From: Acidimicrobiia bacterium
Lineage (GTDB): Bacteria; Actinomycetota; Acidimicrobiia; Acidimicrobiales; Poriferisodalaceae
Reading direction: 5' to 3'
Assembly (NCBI GenBank): GCA_022822525.1
Contig: JAJEBN010000062.1
Span: 147,473 to 211,472 of the forward strand
Length of the DNA stretch: 64,000 nt
Part shown: positions 24,607-32,776 of the stretch, in pieces
Numbering within the stretch: the first letter of the stretch is position 1
Layout: each line of letters opens with the position of its first letter
The notes under the pieces: generated by a model
What the model was told of the DNA's origin: nothing
The model's input: only the letters and a program-made list of their open reading frames with translations
The model's database searches: none
Made by a program: the position numbers and the translations under genes

Positions 24607-25941
24607 CTAGGGACCAGAAAACGCCATTGCAGGCTCGCGAGGCCCATCCAGCGTGTGATCGGCAGCCAACCCCATCGCCCGCTCGCTCTCGCGACTCTTG
24701 ACCTCCGAGCGCGCCACGACATGGTGGTGCACCTCATCAGGACCGTCGGCCAGCCGCAGCGTGCGCTGCGCATGCCACATGTCCGCCAGCGGGAACCACT
24801 GCGAGACGCCGGCTGCGCCGTGCATCTGGATGGCTTCGTTGATGATGTCGCAGCACTTCTCGGGAACCATCGCCTTGACAGCGCTCACCCAGATGCGGGC
24901 TTCGGCATTGCCGAGCGTGTCCATGGCCTTGGCCGCACGCAGCACCATCAGCCGCATTGCCTCGACCTCGATGCGTGACCGCGACACGATCTCCATGTTC
25001 TTGCCCAGGTTGATGAGCTTCTTGCCGAAGCCCTCGCGTGACAGCCCGCGGTCGACCATCATCTCGATGGCCTTCTCGGCGGCGCCGATGGAGCGCATGC
25101 AGTGGTGGATGCGGCCGGGGCCGAGCCGCAGCTGGCTGATCTCGAAGCCGCGGCCCTCGCCGAGCAGGATGTTGTCCTTCGGGACGCGCACGTCGTTGAA
25201 CAGGATGTGCATGTGCCCGTGCGGCGCGTCGTCGGCGCCGAAGACGTGCATCGGTCCGAGGATCTCCACGCCGGGGGCGTCGATCGGCACGAGGATCTGC
25301 GACTGCTGCTTGTAGGTGTCCGCGTCGGGATTGGTGCGGACCATCGTGATCATGATCTTGCAGCGGGGGTCGCCGGCACCGGAGATATAGAACTTCTCGC
25401 CGTTGATCAGCCACTCGTCGCCGTCGAGCACGGCGTTGGTCTGCACCTGCTTGGCGTCGGAGCTCATCACGGCCGGCTCGGTCATGGCGTAGGCGGAGCG
25501 GATCTTGCCCTCGAGCAGCGGCTCGAGCCATTGCTGCTTCTGCTCGGCCGTGCCGACACGCTCGAGCACCTCCATGTTGCCGGTGTCGGGCGCAGAGCAG
25601 TTGAGGCACTCCGACGCCAGCCGGTTCTTGCCCAGCTCGTTGGCGATGTAGGCGTAGTCCAGATTGCTCAGTCCTTCGCCGGTGTCGGCGTCGGGCAGGA
25701 AGAAATTCCACAGGCCCTGCTCACGCGCCTTGGCCTTGGCGCCGTCCAGCAGTTCGAGCTGGCCGGGAGCCCAGCTCCAGCGGTCCTCCCGGTTTTCGCC
25801 CATCCGGTGGAATTCCTCGGTGATGGGGTCAACCTCATCGCGGATGAACGCCTTGACCGCTTCGTACAGCGGCTCGACCTCGGCGGACATCCGCAGATCG
25901 AAATCGTCCATGCTCGCGGACTTCAATGCTCCGCCAACCAC
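24607..25941 (-). CDS. Acyl-CoA dehydrogenase (ACAD10/11-like)
   Basis: FAD acyl-CoA dehydrogenase of 444 residues. Seen: AYAMTEPAVMSSDAKQVQT (substrate/FAD-binding motif), WLINGEKFYISGAGDP, RLGPGRIHHCMRSIGAAEKA, QMHGAAGVSQWFPLADMWHAQRTLRLADGPDEVH. The GPGRIHHCMR and ADGPDEVH segments are characteristic of the ACAD10/ACAD11-like branch, which includes enzymes for branched or hydroxylated acyl-CoAs. GTG at 25941 has a GAGGAG box upstream; ATG 25911 (MDDFDLRM) is an alternative. Functions with the convergent acyl-CoA synthetase and nearby SDR by family logic. Confidence 0.9.
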   Translation of the reverse strand: MVGGALKSASMDDFDLRMSAEVEPLYEAVKAFIRDEVDPITEEFHRMGENREDRWSWAPGQLELLDGAKAKAREQGLWNFFLPDADTGEGLSNLDYAYIANELGKNRLASECLNCSAPDTGNMEVLERVGTAEQKQQWLEPLLEGKIRSAYAMTEPAVMSSDAKQVQTNAVLDGDEWLINGEKFYISGAGDPRCKIMITMVRTNPDADTYKQQSQILVPIDAPGVEILGPMHVFGADDAPHGHMHILFNDVRVPKDNILLGEGRGFEISQLRLGPGRIHHCMRSIGAAEKAIEMMVDRGLSREGFGKKLINLGKNMEIVSRSRIEVEAMRLMVLRAAKAMDTLGNAEARIWVSAVKAMVPEKCCDIINEAIQMHGAAGVSQWFPLADMWHAQRTLRLADGPDEVHHHVVARSEVKSRESERAMGLAADHTLDGPREPAMAFSGP

Positions 25942-26090
25942 AGCTGCTCTCCTCGTGTGCCTGCCAACCGCTGGGCTGCCGCTGGCGCAGTGAACCCTAG
26001 CGAGATCGGGTTGACGGCTCCCGGCCGAGCCTTCGGGCCCCGGCTGCCCATCCCTCGGCGGAGGTGAACGCGCCGGTACCTTCGAAGGCC

Positions 26091-26492
26091 ATGTTGCAGT
26101 GTGTCCGGGGTATGTGCACCGAGATGGCCACCGCGGGTCTGGGGTACGACATCACCGGGGCGAGGGCGTGGCTGTACGACCTCGATCCCGGGACGATCGC
26201 CGGCACGACCCGCCAGCGGGACATGGTGGTCCCGCTGTGCAGAACGCACGCAGACCGCATCACCGTGCCGGTCGGGTGGGAGTTCTCCGATCGGCGGGCC
26301 CCGGTGCCAGATCCGGTCGTGGCGCAGCCGGAGCCTGACGCGGCGGTCGAGCCCCTGTTCGCGCCCCGCTCGCGCCCCGAGCCTGCCGTCACCGAGGAAA
26401 CCGCCGAGCCCGAGCCCGAGCTCGAGTCAGGACCGGCACCGGCATCGTTGCTCGAGCGCGCGTTCCGGGCAGCGCCCTCCCGTTCGCAGTAG
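26091..26492 (+). CDS. DUF3499 protein
   Basis: Actinobacterial conserved protein of 133 residues: LQCVRGMCTEMATAGLGYD at the N-terminus with a C-x5-C pair, then ARAWLYDLDPG, VVPLCRTHADRITVPVGWE, matching the Cys-His zinc-ribbon-like DUF3499 pattern (C..C..., C-x-x-H). The C-terminal third is acidic and Pro-rich and probably disordered. Family function unknown. ATG at 26091 preferred over GTG 26064 because the family starts a few residues before the first Cys. Lies near growth-control genes in several actinobacteria. Confidence 0.7.
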   Translation: MLQCVRGMCTEMATAGLGYDITGARAWLYDLDPGTIAGTTRQRDMVVPLCRTHADRITVPVGWEFSDRRAPVPDPVVAQPEPDAAVEPLFAPRSRPEPAVTEETAEPEPELESGPAPASLLERAFRAAPSRSQ

Positions 26493-26497
26493 CAGCG

Positions 26498-26764
26498 CTA
26501 CAGCAGGCTCGCGCCCCGCACTGCGGTGAGCACGAGTCGCCCATCGTGATTCATGCTCGCCCGGTAGCGAACGCCTTCGGAATCGGCGAGCACCAGGTTG
26601 TTCCCCTCGCTGGCGACGTGCAGCTCGGTGCCCAGTTCGTGCGACAGCTCGACCCGGCTGGCCTCGAGCGCCGCGCGCATTCGGCTGCGACGTTGGGCCT
26701 CGTAGAGGTCCATGTCGTATTCGACGAAGTCGCCCGGCTCGGTCCCAGTCGGCCGCACAGCCAA
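26498..26764 (-). CDS. Small hypothetical protein
   Basis: ORF of 88 residues with no recognised domain. Residues 20-60 are helical and charged (MDLYEAQRRSRMRAALEASR), followed by strand-rich sequence (LHVASEGNNLVLADSEGVRYRASM). The start is uncertain: TTG 26764, GTG 26758 and ATG 26713 are possible and none has a good ribosome site. Five bases separate its stop from the DUF3499 stop. Coding bias looks normal for the window. Function unknown. Confidence 0.4.
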   Translation of the reverse strand: MAVRPTGTEPGDFVEYDMDLYEAQRRSRMRAALEASRVELSHELGTELHVASEGNNLVLADSEGVRYRASMNHDGRLVLTAVRGASLL

Positions 26765-26828
26765 ACAATGTCACAAGCAGTCGGCCCCCGACACCAAGAG
26801 CGGAGGCGCGCGCCAGTAGCTTGACAGC

Positions 26829-27086
26829 GTGAGCCTGTGGCTGGCTGTACCGCTGTCGCTGGTGTTCATCTACATCGTGTACCGGCTCGGCTTGCGGATG
26901 ATGGCCACGTTTTCGAGGCCGATCCCGCCGCCGCCCCCGCCCGGAGAGCTGCGACGGGTGCGGCTCACCTACCGGTGCAGCCTGTGCGGCACAGAGATGC
27001 GCATGACACGCGCCCCAGTGCAGCACCCGGAGCCGCCGCGCTGCTGCAGCGAGGACATGGATCTCATCGCCAACGCCGACGAGTAG
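26829..27086 (+). CDS. Small membrane protein with C-terminal zinc ribbon
   Basis: Protein of 85 residues: an N-terminal transmembrane helix (about residues 4-22), a Pro-rich linker (PIPPPPPPG), then LTYRCSLCGTEMRMT and PPRCCSEDMDLI. The C-x2-C ... C-C pairs form a likely zinc ribbon or rubredoxin-like knuckle. Anchored ribbons of this kind are common conserved genes in actinobacteria; role unknown. GTG at 26829 follows a weak purine stretch. Stands before crgA in convergent orientation. Confidence 0.6.
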   Translation: MSLWLAVPLSLVFIYIVYRLGLRMMATFSRPIPPPPPPGELRRVRLTYRCSLCGTEMRMTRAPVQHPEPPRCCSEDMDLIANADE

Positions 27087-27107
27087 AGACCTGCCTCTCC
27101 TGCAGCG

Positions 27108-27132
27108 CGTGGATACCCACAGGTTCTCCACA
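27108..27132. promoter_or_regulatory. DnaA-box-like pair
   Basis: CGTGGATAC (27108-27116, reverse box, 7 of 9 to TGTGGATAA) and TTCTCCACA (27124-27132, 8 of 9 to TTATCCACA) lie within 25 bases in the gap before the crgA stop. The locus is origin-proximal by synteny. Two imperfect boxes are weak evidence; they could be chance. Confidence 0.25.
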
Positions 27133-27158
27133 AGCTGGGGAAAATCACATCTGTGTCA

Positions 27159-27425
27159 TTACCGCCAGCGAGTTGCAAGCAGGATGCCCGCCAGCACGAT
27201 CGCGAGGCCCACGGCAATCCATGCACTGGCTGGGCTGCCAGGCAGCCAGCTCATGTAGTTCGACACGATCACGGCGGTGCCGATGCCGAGCAGGGCCGCG
27301 ATCAGCCATCCGAACCACGAGGCGCTCTGCGAGCCGTGGCCGGGGGTGTTCTGGGGCGCTGCCTGCGCACCCTGCGGTCGTGTGCCCTTGGGCGTGATGC
27401 GGCTTGTCTTGCGGGGCCGAGCCAT
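27159..27425 (-). CDS. crgA: Cell division protein CrgA
   Basis: Protein of 88 residues: a basic Pro-rich N-terminus, then two transmembrane helices (about 36-56 and 67-84) and the family ending ATRWR. CrgA binds FtsZ, FtsQ and penicillin-binding proteins and helps assemble the division septum and place peptidoglycan synthesis in actinobacteria. Position beside pknB, pbpA and rodA matches M. tuberculosis Rv0011c. ATG at 27425. Transcribed in the same direction as pknB, 67 bases downstream of its stop, so possibly the last gene of that operon. Confidence 0.88.
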   Translation of the reverse strand: MARPRKTSRITPKGTRPQGAQAAPQNTPGHGSQSASWFGWLIAALLGIGTAVIVSNYMSWLPGSPASAWIAVGLAIVLAGILLATRWR

Positions 27426-27492
27426 GGCTGATCAACCTAGTGGTGCAATCGGATTCTGATCCGCATCGAGCGTGTGCTCGTCTGCGAGACGA

Positions 27493-29838
27493 TCATCCGC
27501 CGTCGTCGTCGTCGGACGGGGCCTCGGCCTCGGCCTCGTCGTCGGCATTTCCTTCGCCGTCGCCGTCGCCGGCTTCGGCCTCGCCGACGACCAGGGTCAC
27601 CGTGTCGTAGTTGATCCTGACATCAGTCCCAGGCACCGGGTCGAACGTGATGACCTGCCCGTCGGCCGCGTCGCCTGCAGCGACCGATTGTGTGCGGCGC
27701 CTGACCGTGAAGCCGAGTTCGGTCATGGCGGCTTCGACCTCGTCGGCATCGAACGTTCCCAGTGCCTGCAGGCTCGGAACGGTGGCGATCACCGGTGGCG
27801 TGTACAGGTGGATGATGACCTCGGACCCCGCGATGAGCACGGTGCCCGGCTCGGGGCTGATGTCGCGCACGACATTGGTGTTCACGTCGAGGTTGGACAC
27901 CTCGCTGAACGTGCGCTTCACGGAGAATCCGAGCGCCACCAGCTCTGCCTCGATGCGATCGGCGAGCGTTGTGCCGAAGTCCGCGAGAGCGGGAACAACC
28001 AGCTCCTCGGGCCCATCGGAAACGATCAGCGTGATCACGCTGCCCCGCTCCACTGGTTCGAACGTCTCGGGGCTGCTGCGTATGACGGTGCCCTCGCTGA
28101 ATTCGGTGGAGAACTCTCGCTCGACGCGGTCCACGAGCCCGAGGCGAGCCAGCGTGACCCGAGCGTCGTCGACGGTCTGCCCGATCAGCCGCGGCACCTC
28201 AACTTCTCCCCGGCCCGCAGAGACCGTCAGCGTGACGACCGTGCCGGCGGGCCGCTGCTCGGTGCCCGGGATGCTCTGCTCGGTCACCAGCCCGATCGCC
28301 AGATTGTCGTTGCGGACATCGATCCGCTCGACGCTGAAGCCTGCCGTCACCAGTGCGGCCTCGGCTTCTTCGTAGCTTCGCCCGACCACGCTGGGGAGCT
28401 GGACCAGGGTGCGAGGGCTGGCCACGAACAGCGTGATCGGATTGTCCGGATCGTTGGGCTCGGCCAGCAGGAGGCCGGCGCGGGGGTTCTGCTGGAACAC
28501 CATGTTCTCGTCGACGTCGTCGCGTTCGGAGAATTCGATGGTCACTTGGGAGAATCCGACGTCGGCCAGTTCCCCTTCGGCTTCGGCGAAATGAAGTCCC
28601 ACCACATTGGGCACGCGCAGGCGGGCATCGGAAGTGTCCTGCGGCTCTGTCACCGCAGAGGGATCGCCGCGGTCGTTGACGAGCAGGAACACCAGCCCGG
28701 CGATGACCAGCAGCAGGATGACGAGCAGGGTGATCCACATGGGGGTGCGGTCGGGGGGCTCGATCTGGCTCGGCTGGGCACCTGCGGGGTACTGGGGCGG
28801 GTACGGCTGGGGATACTGCGGCTGGCCGTAGTCGCCGGCACCTGCTGCGTGGGAGCCATAGGGAGGCGCCGGCGGCGTCGGCGGGGGTGCGTATCCCGCT
28901 GGGGCTTGTGGCGCCGCAGCGGGGATCTGGCCTGTGGTCGTCGGCGACGGGACCGAGACTGCCGGGAAGTAGGCCGTAACGTCGGCGGCAGCTGCATGCG
29001 TCGGCTGGCCGGCACGGAAGCGCAGCAGGTCGTTGCGCATCTCGGCGGCCGATCCGTAACGAGCCTCGGGCTCCTTGGCGAGCCCGCGCAGGCAGATGGC
29101 CTCGAGTTCGTGGGGAACGTCAGCGTTGTAGCGCGACGGCGGGACAGGGGTCTCCTGCACGTGCTTGTAGGCGATCGCGACGGGGCTGTCGCCGGTGAAC
29201 GGCGGTCCCGCTGTGAGCACTTCGTACAGCACGACCGAGAGCGAGTACACGTCGCTGCGCGGATCCGCGTCCATCCCCTGGGCCTGCTCGGGAGAGAGGT
29301 AGGTGGCGGTGCCCATGACCGAACCCGTGCGGGTCAGGTCGTCCGAGCCGCCCCCGAGCGCCCGCGCGATGCCGAAGTCGGCGACCTTGACCTGGCCGGA
29401 CTGGGTGATCATCACGTTGCCAGGTTTGATGTCGCGGTGAACGACGCCGTTGCCGTGGGCGAACGCCAGAGCGGCTGCGATGTCGATGGCGATGTCGGCG
29501 GCACGGTCGGGGTGCAACGGACCTTCGCTGCGGATGACCTCGGCCAGGCTCCTCCCCTCGACGTACTCCATGACGATGTAGTAGGTGCCTTCGTGGTTGC
29601 CCCAGTCGTAGACGCCCACGACATTGGGCTGGCTCAGATTGGCTGCGGCTTGGGCTTCCCGCCGGAATCGCTCGACGAACGACGAATCGGTGGCGAACTC
29701 GGGGAACAGCACCTTGACCGCGACCGGCCGGTCGAGGAGCTGGTCACGGCCCAAGAACACCTCGGACATGCCGCCCCGGGCGATGCGGCTGAACAACTCG
29801 TAGCGGCCGCCGAAGATGGGATTTGGGTTGTCTGCCAT
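27493..29838 (-). CDS. pknB: PASTA-domain serine/threonine protein kinase PknB
   Basis: Membrane receptor kinase of 781 residues controlling growth and cell-wall synthesis. Kinase domain about 12-275: glycine loop ARGGMSEV, Lys42 (VAVKV), HRDIKPGN (134-141), DFG (154-156), activation-loop TRTGSVMGTATYLSPE. Juxtamembrane Pro/Tyr/Gln-rich segment (290-362), one transmembrane helix (about 367-387), then five PASTA repeats outside the cell (about 406-755), which bind peptidoglycan fragments; an acidic low-complexity tail ends the protein. ATG 29838. Neighbours pbpA, rodA, pstP and fha are the usual partners and substrates. M. tuberculosis PknB has four PASTA repeats; five is a little more. Confidence 0.95.
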   Translation of the reverse strand: MADNPNPIFGGRYELFSRIARGGMSEVFLGRDQLLDRPVAVKVLFPEFATDSSFVERFRREAQAAANLSQPNVVGVYDWGNHEGTYYIVMEYVEGRSLAEVIRSEGPLHPDRAADIAIDIAAALAFAHGNGVVHRDIKPGNVMITQSGQVKVADFGIARALGGGSDDLTRTGSVMGTATYLSPEQAQGMDADPRSDVYSLSVVLYEVLTAGPPFTGDSPVAIAYKHVQETPVPPSRYNADVPHELEAICLRGLAKEPEARYGSAAEMRNDLLRFRAGQPTHAAAADVTAYFPAVSVPSPTTTGQIPAAAPQAPAGYAPPPTPPAPPYGSHAAGAGDYGQPQYPQPYPPQYPAGAQPSQIEPPDRTPMWITLLVILLLVIAGLVFLLVNDRGDPSAVTEPQDTSDARLRVPNVVGLHFAEAEGELADVGFSQVTIEFSERDDVDENMVFQQNPRAGLLLAEPNDPDNPITLFVASPRTLVQLPSVVGRSYEEAEAALVTAGFSVERIDVRNDNLAIGLVTEQSIPGTEQRPAGTVVTLTVSAGRGEVEVPRLIGQTVDDARVTLARLGLVDRVEREFSTEFSEGTVIRSSPETFEPVERGSVITLIVSDGPEELVVPALADFGTTLADRIEAELVALGFSVKRTFSEVSNLDVNTNVVRDISPEPGTVLIAGSEVIIHLYTPPVIATVPSLQALGTFDADEVEAAMTELGFTVRRRTQSVAAGDAADGQVITFDPVPGTDVRINYDTVTLVVGEAEAGDGDGEGNADDEAEAEAPSDDDDGG

Positions 29839-29901
29839 GGACGCTCGGCGAGTGCTGCCACATCGGTCCGCTTGCTCGGCGGGTGACTGCAGCGGGTCGG
29901 G

Positions 29902-31155
29902 CTAGGGGCCGTCGTCGACGGGTGTCGGGACTGCCCGCAGTGCAAGGGCGGCTTCCGCTGCGGTCGCAGCGATCATCGTTGCCAAGGTACCGCTGCCTCG
30001 GGGATCGCCAACGTCAAGTGCTGCATCACCTTCGATGAGCACCGCTACCGCCAAGGTCGGAGCGTCGGCGGGAGCCAGCAGCACCGCCCAGCTGCCCGCA
30101 GTTCCGTCGAGGTCGCCGGCGTCATTGGCGGCGCCGCCAGCGATCGCGGCGCGCACCTCCACACCGTCGGCGGGAACGAGACGGATCGGCACCTGCTCGG
30201 CCGCGGCGATCATGCCCCCGAGCAGGCCGGCAGCCTCGCCGGGCTCGAAGAGGCGTCCTGCGCTGTGTCTCGTGGCGTGTTCGACAGCGCCGCCTGCCGC
30301 GCCGCCGGGCGCCCGGGCGTTGACCTGCTGCACCACGTAGGGGCGCATGCGGATGCCCTCGGCGGCGACCCCCGCAGCAGCGAGCGCGAGCTGCAATGGC
30401 GTCAGCGTCACCCCGTCGAGCTGCGCCGCGCCGTCGGGCTCACCGGGCAGGTCGATGCCGGTCGCTGCGGGCTGGGCGCCGGCGCCCCGCAGCAGTGCAT
30501 CGGCCCCCGCACCGAACGCCGCATCTGCGGTCAGGACATAGCTGCGCTGGTAGGCACGCGCCACCGGCAGCCCCGTCATCAGTGCGGGTCCCGACGGCAC
30601 CAGTCGGTCGACGAGGTTGGGGTCGAAGCTGGGACGCGACCACAGCGCAAGGACCGCCCCCGTCTGCGGATGCACGACAACGACTGCACCGTCGCGATCT
30701 CCCAGTGCGGCACGAGCGGTGAGCTGCACCCCGTGATGAATGGTCAGACCGAGATCGCCGACCCGGTCGCTGTCGGCGAAGAGATCCGAGACCTCGCGCA
30801 GCGCGATGTCCGCAGCACGACCCGAGAGCTCGGCGTCGTAGCTGCGCTCGAGCCCGCCTGCGCCCGCCCGCTGCGCCAGGTGCCCCGCGACATGGGCATA
30901 GAGCGACCCATGGGGGTACGAGCGCAGCCGGTGCGCTCCGGCGGCGTCGGGTTCGATGGCAGGTGCAATCGTCTCGCCGTCGGCGCTGGTGATCGCGCCG
31001 CGCGCTTGGCCGAGTGCCGCCGCCGCGGCTCGCCGGTTGACGTCGTGATGCCGCAGGCGCTCAGCAGAGAAGAAGCCGATGTTGGTGAGCTGCACGAGGA
31101 GCACGACGAAACCCGCGGCCAGCACGAGCGCCAGCCGCGCGATGCGCCGGCTCAT
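29902..31155 (-). CDS. PbpA-like penicillin-binding protein lacking catalytic motifs
   Basis: Homologue of PbpA, the class B transpeptidase of this locus, 417 residues against about 490 usually. N-terminal membrane helix (about 7-27), RGAITSADGETIA, AHVAGHLAQRAGAGGLERSYD, VVVVHPQTGAVLALWSRPSFDPN and LTPLQLALAAAGVA are clearly PbpA. But the segment with the nucleophile (PPGSTFK, SxxK) is absent: the text runs from LPVARAYQ straight to the next region; the SCN (SxN) site reads TAD; and KTGTAE reads AGGAAN. So it should have no transpeptidase or penicillin-binding activity. Start ATG overlaps rodA stop (ATGA). Likely a structural partner of RodA; deletion errors in assembly are an alternative, but the frame is intact throughout. 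Confidence 0.85.
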   Translation of the reverse strand: MSRRIARLALVLAAGFVVLLVQLTNIGFFSAERLRHHDVNRRAAAAALGQARGAITSADGETIAPAIEPDAAGAHRLRSYPHGSLYAHVAGHLAQRAGAGGLERSYDAELSGRAADIALREVSDLFADSDRVGDLGLTIHHGVQLTARAALGDRDGAVVVVHPQTGAVLALWSRPSFDPNLVDRLVPSGPALMTGLPVARAYQRSYVLTADAAFGAGADALLRGAGAQPAATGIDLPGEPDGAAQLDGVTLTPLQLALAAAGVAAEGIRMRPYVVQQVNARAPGGAAGGAVEHATRHSAGRLFEPGEAAGLLGGMIAAAEQVPIRLVPADGVEVRAAIAGGAANDAGDLDGTAGSWAVLLAPADAPTLAVAVLIEGDAALDVGDPRGSGTLATMIAATAAEAALALRAVPTPVDDGP

Positions 31156-32729
31156 GAGTCACCGCGGAGGCTGAGCCGCGGGCCCGAGCGGCCCGCGAGC
31201 GCAGCGAGCCAGAGTGCGAGAGAACTCGCGACGCAACGGCGAGTACCGCCAATCCGCGTGCGTTCGAGGGGGAGCTGCTGGGGCTCGCCTTGGGCGGGGG
31301 TGCCGGCTGCGCGTCGCCGTCGCCGTGCCGGTCCGCGCGATGGCGCCCGCAGCTCGCCAGTCGGCGCGCCCCCAACCGCCGGTTCGACCACGCGCAGCCG
31401 TGCCGGGGGGGTGCCGTGCGGCGGTCCCAGGTCCTCACCCTGGCCGCCGCCGGCGTCAGAGACGGCGAGCAGCAGGCCCACCGCCACGCAATTGCCGATC
31501 ATCGCCAGCTGCCCGTAGGCCACGAACGGCAGCGCCCCCACGGTGTGAGGCAGCACCCGCAGCACGCCGGCAACGGTGAAGAGCGCCTGCAGCCCGATCA
31601 CCGAGGTAGCAGCGGCAGCCACCAGTCGATGGGTGCCCTGCGCTCGCTGGGCAATGCCCGCGCCGACGCCGACTGCCAGCGCGAACGCGACCAGCAGCGC
31701 CGCACCGCCCAGAATGCCGAGCTCCTCAGCGATGACGGCGAAGATGAAGTCCCGGTGCGCTTCGTGCAGGTGCTGGGGCGCGCCGAGCCCCGGGCCCACC
31801 CCGATGATGCCGCCGTCGCTGATGGCGAACGCCGCGTCGACGACGGTCGCTCCCTCTGTATCGATCCACGGATTCAGCCAGTAGCGGATCTGTGCGGACA
31901 GCCGGTCGTGCACGGTCGCGAGCACACCGACACCGATGGCGTAGGTGGCGACCACCCCGGTGAGCGCCCTGGCGCGAGTCGAGCGGGGGACGGTCGGGAC
32001 GTCGCTGCCGACGAGGTCGTCACCGTCGAGCCACAGCGGCAGCCAGGCCGCCGCAAAGACGATCGCCGATGAGGCGAGGTCAGCACCGATGATGAGCAGC
32101 GTCCACGCTCCGATCGCTGCAGCGCTGGCCCCCGCAACGTGGCGGTGCGGGACCAAGCGGGGACCGAGCCAGCGCGGCGCCGTCGTCGTGAGTCCGCAGG
32201 CCGCGATGACCACGACGTACTTGGCGAGGCCGTAGGGCTGGACGCTCAGCAGCGACCCCAGATCCAGCCATTGGCGCGGCGGATCGTACGCGCCGGCCGA
32301 GACATTGGCCCCGCTGTCCAGGCTCCCCGCGGCCAGCAGCGCCGTGGCGACCAATGCGCACGCGCCAGGGCGGCTGAGGAGCCAGTCGAGGCGGCGCGCA
32401 GCGACCAGGGTTGCTGCGATGGACGTGAATCCCAGCAGCACCGCCACTGCCTGTTCGGATGCCAGCAGCGGATCGACCCGCGCGACGAAGACCCAGCCGA
32501 TGCCCATGAGCAGCCCGACGATCCCGAAGAGGATCTGGTTGCTGCTTGGCGCCCAGCGCTTGATGGCAATACGGGCTGCCGCGCCGCCGGCCAACACGGC
32601 TGCCAGCCAACCTGCGGTCCCCCACAGCGTCTGGGTTGCGTCCTGTCCGCCGGCACCGCCCCAGATCGAGTTCTGCTCAACGCCCAGTGCGGTGACAGCG
32701 AACGTCGTGCAGACCACCACGCCCGCCAT
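31152..32729 (-). CDS. rodA: RodA/FtsW-family SEDS protein
   Basis: Multi-pass SEDS glycosyltransferase-type protein of 525 residues that polymerises lipid II with a class B PBP. Compared with E. coli RodA: QWLDLG keeps the conserved Trp; the QPSE motif reads QPYG, so the Glu is lost; ADLASS keeps the Asp; HEAHRDFIFAVIAEELG keeps the catalytic Asp. GALPFVAYGQLAMIGN matches the last helix. The C-terminal tail (about 90 residues) is basic, disordered, and its last 30 residues are encoded by a dispersed repeat (31169-31246). ATG 32729; no clear ribosome site. Stop overlaps the pbpA start. Confidence 0.88.
   Translation of the reverse strand: MAGVVVCTTFAVTALGVEQNSIWGGAGGQDATQTLWGTAGWLAAVLAGGAAARIAIKRWAPSSNQILFGIVGLLMGIGWVFVARVDPLLASEQAVAVLLGFTSIAATLVAARRLDWLLSRPGACALVATALLAAGSLDSGANVSAGAYDPPRQWLDLGSLLSVQPYGLAKYVVVIAACGLTTTAPRWLGPRLVPHRHVAGASAAAIGAWTLLIIGADLASSAIVFAAAWLPLWLDGDDLVGSDVPTVPRSTRARALTGVVATYAIGVGVLATVHDRLSAQIRYWLNPWIDTEGATVVDAAFAISDGGIIGVGPGLGAPQHLHEAHRDFIFAVIAEELGILGGAALLVAFALAVGVGAGIAQRAQGTHRLVAAAATSVIGLQALFTVAGVLRVLPHTVGALPFVAYGQLAMIGNCVAVGLLLAVSDAGGGQGEDLGPPHGTPPARLRVVEPAVGGAPTGELRAPSRGPARRRRRAAGTPAQGEPQQLPLERTRIGGTRRCVASSLALWLAALAGRSGPRLSLRGDS
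31169..31246. repeat. Dispersed GC-rich repeat, copy 3 (inside 3' end of rodA)
   Basis: GGCTGAGCC..CCCGAGCGGCCCGCGAGCG matches the copies at 18031, 18091 and 49558; its distal part (AACTCGCGACGCAACGGCG) also resembles the copy at 49558. It lies within the rodA reading frame and encodes its last residues, 15 bases before the rodA stop. Confidence 0.65.
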
Positions 32730-32776
32730 TGCGGCAAGCGCTGCTTCGGTGCGACGTCGCTTGCGCAGCGGGGTCC

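Noticed and set aside
27472..29886. 804-codon plus-strand open frame across pknB
   Set aside because: Antisense shadow of PknB; repetitive Asp/Gly/Val-rich composition mirrors the PASTA coding strand and no domain is seen.
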